In this document: piece after piece, positions 1 to 5,981 of the stretch | Layout: the number at the start of each line of letters is the position of its first letter | Numbering within the stretch: position 1 is the stretch's first letter | Origin: Pseudomonadota bacterium | GTDB taxonomy: Bacteria; Pseudomonadota; Alphaproteobacteria; Rhizobiales; Rhizobiaceae | Length of the DNA stretch: 64,000 bases | Direction: 5' to 3' | Assembly (NCBI GenBank): GCA_023404095.1 | Contig: JAEYDD010000075.1 | Coordinates: 62,001 to 126,000, forward strand | The notes under the pieces: model-generated | The model's database searches: none | Told to the model about the DNA's origin: nothing | Seen by the model: only the letters and a program-made list of their open reading frames with translations | Program-made: the position numbers and the translations under genes

Positions 1-1323
1 GCGCACCGACTGCGGCGAGCGCCCCATTTCCAACGCCGCGGCATAGACGAACGGCTTGAAGGCCGAGCCCGGCTGGCGCTTCGCCTTTGAGGCGCGGTCG
101 AACTGGCTTGTCGCGTAGTCGCGCCCTCCGACGAGAGCGCGGATGGCGCCGGTTCCGTCGATCGAGACGAGGGCCGCCTGCGATGCGTCGAGCTTCTCTC
201 CCTCCGCGTCGATGACCGCGGTAATGGCCTCGTCGGCCTTCTTCTCCAGGTCGAGGTCGATGGTGGTTTCGACCACGAGATCCTCGGTAATGTCGCCGAC
301 GAGCTTCGGCACCTGGTCCATCACGAGATCGGCGGCATAGTGCTCGGCGCCCGACCAGTAGCTCTTCGCCCGCGTCGGCGGTTGCGACATCGCGGTGGTG
401 ATCTCGCGATCCGTGACGAAGCCTGCATCGCGCATCGCGCCGAGAACGACCTGCGCCCGCTCCTCGGCTGCTTCCGGATCGCGCGCGGGCGAAAGGCGTG
501 AAGGCGCCTTCAGGAGTCCTGCAAGCAGCGCTGCCTCACCGAGATTGACGTCGCGGGCGGACTTGCCGAAATAGCGCCGCGAGGCTGCCTCGACACCATA
601 GGCATTGGAGCCGAAGAAGACGCGATTGAGGTACATCGCCAGGATTTCGTCCTTGGTGTACTTGTGCTCCAGCCAGAAGGCGAGCAGCACCTCCTGCACC
701 TTGCGCTCCATCGTCCGCTCGGGCGAAAGAAACAGGTTCTTGGCGAGCTGCTGCGTCAGCGTCGAGCCGCCCTGCACCATGCGGCCTGTCGTCAGGTTCG
801 TGACCATCGCGCGGGCAAGGCCGAGCGGATCGATACCGAAATGCGAGTAGAAGCGGCGATCCTCGATGGCGAGCACGGCCTGTGGGATATAGGGCGACAT
901 CTGTTCAAGCGGAACGGCTTCTCCGCCCGTCGTGCCGCGATTGGCAATCACCGTTCCGTCCGTCGACGCGATCTTCACGTTGGGCGGCCTTGCGGGGATC
1001 GACCAGGTCGTCGCGCTCGGCATCTGCGCGCCGTAGTAGAGGACCAGCGCGCCGATCCCCATGCCGCCCCATATGCCGAGCACGATGCACCAGTAGGCAA
1101 GGAAGCGAATGGGCGCGAAGATGCCCCCGCCGCTGCGCGTGCGGCGCCGGGCGGGGCTCTTTCCGCGCGGCACAGCTGCGGGCTTGCGCGCGCTTGCCTT
1201 CGCCTTGCGCTTCGAAGTTCTGGTCACGCGATCATCCTCGTCGATACGCAGATCGTCGTCTTCATGATCGTCTTCAACCTCGAATGAGGGCTCGATCCGT
1301 CCTGAGTTGCGCCGGCCTGCCAT
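1..1323 (-). CDS. Class A penicillin-binding protein (PBP1A-type), C-terminus cut by window edge
   Basis: Bifunctional peptidoglycan glycosyltransferase/transpeptidase of the inner membrane. The 441 visible residues begin with an acidic then strongly basic cytoplasmic tail (about 1-65). One membrane helix follows (about 70-95), and then the GT51 domain with the catalytic-Glu motif IEDRRFYSHFG (E154) and GGSTLTQQLAKNL. The reading continues into the transpeptidase domain and stops 21 residues after the acyl-enzyme serine in PGSAFKPF (S420), so the SxN and KTG boxes lie outside the window. The start at 1323 (MAGRRNSGR) is the only ATG before the tail that keeps the frame; its ribosome site is weak. 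The gene is divergent from the small secreted protein at 1628. Family assignment is secure, exact paralogue is not. Confidence 0.93.
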   Translation of the reverse strand, partial: MAGRRNSGRIEPSFEVEDDHEDDDLRIDEDDRVTRTSKRKAKASARKPAAVPRGKSPARRRTRSGGGIFAPIRFLAYWCIVLGIWGGMGIGALVLYYGAQMPSATTWSIPARPPNVKIASTDGTVIANRGTTGGEAVPLEQMSPYIPQAVLAIEDRRFYSHFGIDPLGLARAMVTNLTTGRMVQGGSTLTQQLAKNLFLSPERTMERKVQEVLLAFWLEHKYTKDEILAMYLNRVFFGSNAYGVEAASRRYFGKSARDVNLGEAALLAGLLKAPSRLSPARDPEAAEERAQVVLGAMRDAGFVTDREITTAMSQPPTRAKSYWSGAEHYAADLVMDQVPKLVGDITEDLVVETTIDLDLEKKADEAITAVIDAEGEKLDASQAALVSIDGTGAIRALVGGRDYATSQFDRASKAKRQPGSAFKPFVYAAALEMGRSPQSVR

Positions 1324-1627
1324 GCTGGGGGAAATGCGCCTTTCCTGCTTCGGCCGTACACGGCGAACATCGCCGCGAGTGCCCTAAGGTCTTGATTTTG
1401 CGGACGCGCTGCGCCTGCAAACACACGGTGGTCGGTTGAACTGTAATTGCGGCGATTTAAGGGGTGGTTAAGGACGGTTTAACGGAGGCGTGAACGGCCG
1501 GCCACATCGGTGAGCACGCTGCCGCCGGATCGCGGACGGCTAGACATGCTTCGGCCGCTCGACTTTGTGATTTCCACTTTCCGGATGCCGCCGCTATCCT
1601 GCCGCCGCAACGAACAAGGAGACGATC
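1324..1627. promoter_or_regulatory. Divergent intergenic region between PBP and small secreted protein
   Basis: 304 bases without a convincing gene. It must carry the promoters of both flanking genes. A cluster of TTAA-containing motifs (gatttaag, ggttaagg, gtttaacg) lies at about 1453-1482. I could not identify a clear -35/-10 pair for either direction. Confidence 0.35.
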
Positions 1628-1840
1628 ATGAAACGCATCCTCGTAATCGCTTGCGCGCTCGGCCTGTCCGCTCCCATGGCTTTTGCCGACTGCGCCTATC
1701 ACAAAAACACAAGTGCCTCCGCCGATGTCGACAAGACCACGACGACCGCAAGCATCTCGCAGCAGTCGGCGCCCGCATCCGATGAAGTGGTGCTCCTGAA
1801 GAAGGGCGACGCTGCAGCGCAGCAGAAAATCGCGGAATAG
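1628..1840 (+). CDS. Small secreted protein of unknown function
   Basis: 70 residues. The start is fixed by a good ribosome site (caaggagacgatc before ATG). Residues 1-20 form a signal peptide (MKR, then a hydrophobic run, then AFA) so the mature protein is periplasmic or secreted and only about 50 residues long. It begins DCAYHKN and has one cysteine. The rest is Ser/Thr/Ala-rich and low in complexity, ending in a short Lys/Glu/Gln-rich tail. I do not recognise a domain. It stands alone between a PBP gene and BA14K, and a strong bidirectional terminator follows it. Confidence 0.75.
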   Translation: MKRILVIACALGLSAPMAFADCAYHKNTSASADVDKTTTTASISQQSAPASDEVVLLKKGDAAAQQKIAE

Positions 1841-1884
1841 CCGGCTTGGCACGGTGATGCCTTCACCGGAGGGTAAAGGAAAGG

Positions 1885-1910
1885 GAAGGGCGGCCTTGGC
1901 GCCGCCCTTC
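1885..1910. terminator. Bidirectional hairpin terminator
   Basis: Perfect 10-bp stem gaagggcggc (1885-1894) / gccgcccttc (1901-1910) with a 6-base loop. It lies between two convergent genes, the small secreted protein and BA14K. The T-tract is short on both sides. Confidence 0.75.
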
Positions 1911-1916
1911 GTCATT

Positions 1917-2390
1917 TCAATAGTAGGGCGACAGGCACTGCTGGCGCGGACCGCCATAGGGCTGGAACGTGTTGTCGTAAGCCCGGTAGGATCTATAGCG
2001 CGCCGCACACCATTCGAAGTGACGGGGATTGATGCCGCCTTCCTCGACGTAGCGTGGCTGGCTTGCGATCGCGCCGCCGATGATCGCGCCGGCGCCGAAG
2101 GCCGCGAGCGGATACCAGTAGCCGTCGTCGTAGCGGCGATAGCCGTCGCGATAGTAGGGATAGCCGCGGTAACCGCGGTAATAGCCGCCACCATAGTAGC
2201 GGTTGCCGCCGCGATAGTACCGGCCGCCGTCGCGATAGCCGCGCCGGACGTAGTAGTCGACGGCCTCGACGTTCGTCGGAACCGTGACGCCGGTGCGGGG
2301 CATCGAGGCGGCTTCGGCTGGCAGCAGGCCGGTGGCAAGGGTGGCCGCGGAAAGCGCGGCAACCATCAGGCCCGTGACGATCTTCTTCAT
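1917..2390 (-). CDS. BA14K family secreted protein
   Basis: 157 residues. Start chosen at MKKIVTGLM because a GGAG-type ribosome site (gggagtaagaag) precedes it and it opens a signal peptide (about 1-28, ending PAEAA). An upstream in-frame ATG at 2438 would bury that signal. The middle is a Tyr/Gly/Arg repeat region (YYRGGNRYYGGGYY and similar, about 50-100). A short hydrophobic segment with GAGAIIGGAIA follows. The C-terminus has the BA14K signature HFEWCAARYRSYRAYDNTF. BA14K proteins are exported, immunoreactive or lectin-like proteins of Rhizobiales with no settled biochemical role. Confidence 0.9.
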   Translation of the reverse strand: MKKIVTGLMVAALSAATLATGLLPAEAASMPRTGVTVPTNVEAVDYYVRRGYRDGGRYYRGGNRYYGGGYYRGYRGYPYYRDGYRRYDDGYWYPLAAFGAGAIIGGAIASQPRYVEEGGINPRHFEWCAARYRSYRAYDNTFQPYGGPRQQCLSPYY

Positions 2391-2471
2391 CTTCTTACTC
2401 CCGAAAGCCAATCTGGATTCTAAGACGGTCGCCATCATGCGGCTATTCGGCTGAATGCAGGATGAACCGCG

Positions 2472-3428
2472 TCAACCGCCGGTATTCGTCTTCTCTTCGC
2501 GCTTTGACTGAGTGTAGCGCGCATGTTCGAACGCCAAAACGGCCCCCAGGCCCAGCACGAACGGAATGATCAGGTAGAAGATGCGGAATACCGCCAGCGC
2601 GGCGAGCACGTCCACCGGGCTGAGCTCGGGCAGGCCGGCGATGAAGATCAGTTCGAGCACGCCGATGCCGCCCGGTGCATGCGAGAGGAGAGCGGCCGAG
2701 AACGAGGCGAGGAAGATGCCGAGCACCACGAGGTAGCCGGGATTGCCGGCTTCCGGCAGCACGAAATAGATGATGGCCGCGGCCGCGAGTAGTTCCACCG
2801 GCGCGATCAAGAGTTGCCGAAAAGCGATCGAGGGGCGCGGATACTCGAGTTTAAGCCAACGGGTGCGGATCGGGCGGAATCCGACCAGGCTGCCGATGAC
2901 GTAGAGCGAGACGAGTGCCAGGATCAGAACGCCGGTCGAGAATGCCGCCTCGACCGGAAGCAGCTCCGACACCCGCTCGATGATTTCCGGCTCGATGATC
3001 AGCACCAGGCCCATGAGGACAGCGGTGCCGAGCGCGAAGGTAAAGGAGCAGAAGGCGACCAGTACGCCCACTTCGCTAGCCGACAGCCCCTTGGAGGAAT
3101 AGGCGCGGTACCGCACGACAGCGCCGGAAAAGACCGAGGCGCCGATATTGTGGGCCAGAGCGTAAGCCGTGAACGAGGCGACGGTGATGAACCAGAGCGA
3201 GATGCGATGGCCCAGGTGCTCCAGCGCCAGGTGGTCGTAGGCAGCGAGCGCGGCATAGGCGGCAATCGTCGCAAGCGCTGCCAATATCCAGCCGGAAGGC
3301 GGGATGGCCAGCAGGCTTTCCCGGAATTCGTGGAACGAAAGTCCCCTGAGGTCGTGGTAGAGGATCCAGAGCGAGAATGCGATTGCGGCTGCGCCGACGA
3401 GCGGCCAGAAGAACTTATTAAGCTTCAT
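2472..3428 (-). CDS. Lysylphosphatidylglycerol synthase TM-region family (UPF0104/YbhN-like) membrane protein
   Basis: 318 residues with about eight hydrophobic segments and a short basic C-terminal tail. It matches the flippase-like membrane region of MprF/LPG synthases without the cytosolic aminoacyl-transfer domain, as in the YbhN/UPF0104 group. The signature-like stretches SGAVVRYRAY, SFTFALG and SHAPGGIGVLE are present. The predicted role is a lipid-handling inner-membrane protein; the substrate is unknown. The ATG at 3428 has little ribosome site of its own, and a 27-codon reading frame with a strong ribosome site overlaps it (see findings), so coupled translation is possible. Confidence 0.85.
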   Translation of the reverse strand: MKLNKFFWPLVGAAAIAFSLWILYHDLRGLSFHEFRESLLAIPPSGWILAALATIAAYAALAAYDHLALEHLGHRISLWFITVASFTAYALAHNIGASVFSGAVVRYRAYSSKGLSASEVGVLVAFCSFTFALGTAVLMGLVLIIEPEIIERVSELLPVEAAFSTGVLILALVSLYVIGSLVGFRPIRTRWLKLEYPRPSIAFRQLLIAPVELLAAAAIIYFVLPEAGNPGYLVVLGIFLASFSAALLSHAPGGIGVLELIFIAGLPELSPVDVLAALAVFRIFYLIIPFVLGLGAVLAFEHARYTQSKREEKTNTGG

Positions 3429-3508
3429 GCGCCCGGCGCCCGTCCGCAGCGGCTACCGTCCTTGCAGGACTGTTCCGATTGCGGACGATGTGCGCGATTG
3501 TCAGTCAT
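3425..3508 (-). CDS. Possible 27-residue leader peptide overlapping the UPF0104 start
   Basis: Short frame starting ATG at 3508 (MTDNRAHRPQSEQ...) with a strong ribosome site (aaggggaagcagcc). It ends with a TGA inside the ATGA that starts the UPF0104 gene. It has no recognisable domain. It could be a translational-coupling leader, or the remnant of a longer N-terminus interrupted by a frameshift. Evidence is only the ribosome site and the exact overlap. Confidence 0.35.
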   Translation of the reverse strand: MTDNRAHRPQSEQSCKDGSRCGRAPGA

Positions 3509-3635
3509 GGCTGCTTCCCCTTGGCCTCTTTGTCTTCCGCAACGCTGGCCGTGCGGACCTGCCCTCGCTTTCGGAATTATCGGAGCAGGTTAAACATATG
3601 GAAAAGGCAGGACAATGATTCGCAATGCCGCAAGC

Positions 3636-3668
3636 GCCCGGGATACGCAATCGTGATCGCTCCCGGGC
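3636..3668 (-). terminator. Hairpin downstream of the M20 peptidase gene
   Basis: Perfect 8-bp arms gcccggga (3636-3643) and tcccgggc (3661-3668) with a 17-base loop, 16 bases after the stop of the M20 gene. No T-tract follows, so this is only a probable 3' end structure. Confidence 0.4.
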
Positions 3669-3683
3669 TATCGTCGGCAGCGC

Positions 3684-5075
3684 TCAGCGGGCGCTGAGTG
3701 CGGCGAGAATACGCACCCACGAACGGATGCCCTTTTCGAAGGAGCGCAATTCATACTTCTCGTTCGGCGAATGGATCCGGTCGTCCGACAGTCCGAAGCC
3801 GACGAGAAGCGATTCCATGCCGAGCATCCGCTGGAAATCGCCGACGATGGGGATGGACCCGCCCATGCCGATCATCACGGCGGGCTTCGGCCATTCCTCC
3901 GAAAGGGCATCCTTCGCCTTGTTCAGAAGCGGCGAATCATAGGGCAGCTGGATTGCCGGCGAGCCGCCATGGGCGTGGAAACTGACGGAGCAGTCCGTCG
4001 GGATCTTCGATCGCACATAGGCGCGGAACGCATCGCGGATGCTTGCCGGATCCTGCTTGCCGACGAGCCTGAACGAAACCTTCGCCGACGCCTGGGCGGC
4101 GATCACGGTCTTGAAGCCGTCGCCGGTATAGCCGCCGAGGATGCCGTTAACCTCTGCCGTCGGCCGCGCCCAGGTCAGCTCGAGCACGGAACGGTTCTTC
4201 TCGCCGGACGGAACCGAGAGGCCGATCTCGCCCAGAAACTTGTCCGCCGTCTGCCCGAGTTTCTCCCAGGAAGCCTTGATGTTCTCAGGCGTCTCCTCGA
4301 CGCCGTCATAGAACCCGTCGAGCGTTACGCGTCCGTCCGCGTCATGGAGGCCAGCCAGGATGTCGGCGAGGATATGGATCGGATTGGCTGCCGCCCCCCC
4401 GAAGTATCCGGAATGAAGGTCGCGGTCGGCCGCCCTGACGACGATCTCCTCGCCCACGAGCCCGCGCAGGCCGGCGGAGATCGCAGGCGTCTCCGCATCC
4501 CACATGTTCGTATCGCAAACGAGGGCGAAATCCGCTTTCAGTTCGGCCGCGTTGGCTTCCAGGAACGGCTTCAGTGAAGGCGAGCCGGATTCTTCCTCGC
4601 CTTCGAACAGGATGGTCACCTTGCAGGGCAGGGCGCCGGTCGTCTCCTTGTAGGCGCGGCAGGCCTCCACAAAGGTCATCAGCTGGCCCTTGTCGTCGGA
4701 GGTGCCGCGGCCCGTGATGATCCGGCGGCCACCGGCGATGTCGCGCACGGCCGGTTCGAAGGGATCGTGTTCCCAAAGCTCCAGGGGATCGACGGGCTGC
4801 ACGTCGTAGTGCCCGTAGAAAAGGACATGCGGCGCGTTCGCGGTTGCCCCGTCATGATGGGCGACCACCATGGGGTGGCCTGCGGTGTCGCGAACCGTGG
4901 CGTCGAATCCCAGCGAGCGCAGTTCGTTCACCAGCCATTCGGCCCCGCGCTGCACCTCGGCCTTGTAGGCGGGATCGGTGGAGATGGACTTGATGCGGAC
5001 GAGGTCGAACAGGCGCTCGAGGGCAGCCGGAACGCTCGCTGCTGCATGATCGAGGACGGGAAGCAGGTTGGTCAT
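3684..5075 (-). CDS. M20 family dipeptidase/metallopeptidase
   Basis: 463 residues, full length for the M20 dipeptidase group. Metal-binding and catalytic motifs are in order: GHYDVQP (H89, D91), TGRGTSDDKG (bridging D127), the catalytic pair in EGEEESGS (about E160/E161), CDTNMWD (about D188), and the C-terminal ligand in DRIHSPNEKY. The dimerisation lid lies roughly at 215-370. It is a predicted cytoplasmic dinuclear zinc peptidase cleaving dipeptides or small peptides; the substrate cannot be read from sequence. It lies 65 bases downstream of a MarR-type regulator in the same direction, which suggests co-transcription. Confidence 0.93.
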   Translation of the reverse strand: MTNLLPVLDHAAASVPAALERLFDLVRIKSISTDPAYKAEVQRGAEWLVNELRSLGFDATVRDTAGHPMVVAHHDGATANAPHVLFYGHYDVQPVDPLELWEHDPFEPAVRDIAGGRRIITGRGTSDDKGQLMTFVEACRAYKETTGALPCKVTILFEGEEESGSPSLKPFLEANAAELKADFALVCDTNMWDAETPAISAGLRGLVGEEIVVRAADRDLHSGYFGGAAANPIHILADILAGLHDADGRVTLDGFYDGVEETPENIKASWEKLGQTADKFLGEIGLSVPSGEKNRSVLELTWARPTAEVNGILGGYTGDGFKTVIAAQASAKVSFRLVGKQDPASIRDAFRAYVRSKIPTDCSVSFHAHGGSPAIQLPYDSPLLNKAKDALSEEWPKPAVMIGMGGSIPIVGDFQRMLGMESLLVGFGLSDDRIHSPNEKYELRSFEKGIRSWVRILAALSAR

Positions 5076-5140
5076 GGTCGAATCCTTCTTTTCGACCGGA
5101 CATTAGCGATTGTGACCGTTCCAAGAAAGGCCGTGCGTTC

Positions 5141-5581
5141 TCAAGAACGCGTGTCGCGCGCGATATTGGCGATCATCATGCGCATGTACTCCAGAAGCAG
5201 TTCCTTCTCGAACCTGCGGAACCCGCGAAACAGCTCGCTCTCGGCGTCTTCGGCGGCGGCCAGGGCCTCGGTGCGCATCGCCTGTCCGCGTTCGCTCAGA
5301 TGGATCAGTTGCGCGCGCTTGTCGTTTGGGTGCGGCGTCCGCGTGATCAGCCCGTCGCGCTCCATGCGTGCCAGGGTGTTGGCCATCGTGGCCTGTTCGA
5401 TGTCGAGGCGATCCAGCAGTTGCCGCTGCGTGAGGCCGTCGCCGGTCCACAGTTCGAGAAGCACCGGCAGTTGCCCCGGGGCAAAACCGGACTGCCTGGC
5501 GCGGGCCTGCAGCGCGCGCGCGGCCTCCTTTGCCAACAACCCGGCAAGATAAGCGGCCGATTCCCTCCGATCGAACACCAT
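5141..5581 (-). CDS. MarR family transcriptional regulator
   Basis: 146 residues with the normal MarR layout. A helical dimerisation N-terminus is followed by the winged helix (about 50-100) with LTQRQLLDRLDIEQATMANTLARM and wing DGLITRTPHPNDKRAQLIHLS, then a C-terminal helix. Ligand is unknown. It precedes the M20 peptidase gene in the same orientation, and the sRNA candidate at 5667-5820 is encoded upstream on the same strand. Confidence 0.9.
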   Translation of the reverse strand: MVFDRRESAAYLAGLLAKEAARALQARARQSGFAPGQLPVLLELWTGDGLTQRQLLDRLDIEQATMANTLARMERDGLITRTPHPNDKRAQLIHLSERGQAMRTEALAAAEDAESELFRGFRRFEKELLLEYMRMMIANIARDTRS

Positions 5582-5666
5582 GCAACAAGGCTATGCCGGA
5601 TTTTGATTCCCGGCAATCGGTATGGGGCTTGTCGATCGGTGTCCAAATGGCCACATGGTCCGGAAT

Positions 5667-5820
5667 GACAAAAGCCGCTGCAGGCGGGAGGTAACGCCTG
5701 CAGCGGCTCTTGCAAATTGTGGACAAAGGCCCGGAGAGGGGGATAAGGCCTTTGTCCTCTGGTCTGGCGCGGCGGGGGACAGGCCGGGATGCCAGACCAC
5801 GGCTTAATCAGGTGCCGATG
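5667..5820 (-). ncRNA. Three-hairpin trans-acting sRNA candidate, alpha-r7 (Smr7C)-like
   Basis: Three consecutive perfect inverted repeats fill this gap: arms 5760-5768/5791-5799 (9 bp), 5721-5731/5747-5757 (11 bp) and 5673-5686/5695-5708 (14 bp). On the minus strand the last hairpin is followed by TTTTGTCATT, an intrinsic terminator. The three loops are pyrimidine-rich (tcccccgcc, tatccccctctcc, ttacctcc), typical of rhizobial sRNAs with anti-Shine-Dalgarno loops. A promoter-like cttgaa, 17 bases, ccaaat at 5855-5827 fits a start near 5820, giving about 150 nt. From memory the S. meliloti alpha-r7 sRNA Smr7C lies beside polA. Family assignment rests on structure and position only. Confidence 0.7.
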
Positions 5821-5981
5821 ACTGTCATTTGGTCCTCGGATTGTGGCTTTTCAAGGGACTTGCACGCCGCTGAAAATTACAAATCGGTAACGTTTGTGTG
5901 AGGCTCAAAGCGGTTTGGCTGGCCACGGCAGACTGCAATGGGCGATGGACGTGCGGGGCCGCGCACGCTATCCATTCGCTC
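5821..5981. promoter_or_regulatory. Upstream region of polA and of the sRNA candidate
   Basis: Together with the sRNA this makes the 400-base gap between the MarR gene and polA. It contains the proposed sRNA promoter on the minus strand (about 5827-5855). I found no clear polA promoter on the plus strand. Confidence 0.35.

Noticed and set aside
3425..3428. Lysyl-PG synthesis activity for the UPF0104 protein
   Set aside because: Only the membrane region is present; the aminoacyl-transfer domain is absent, so the aminoacyl link with the island is not supported.
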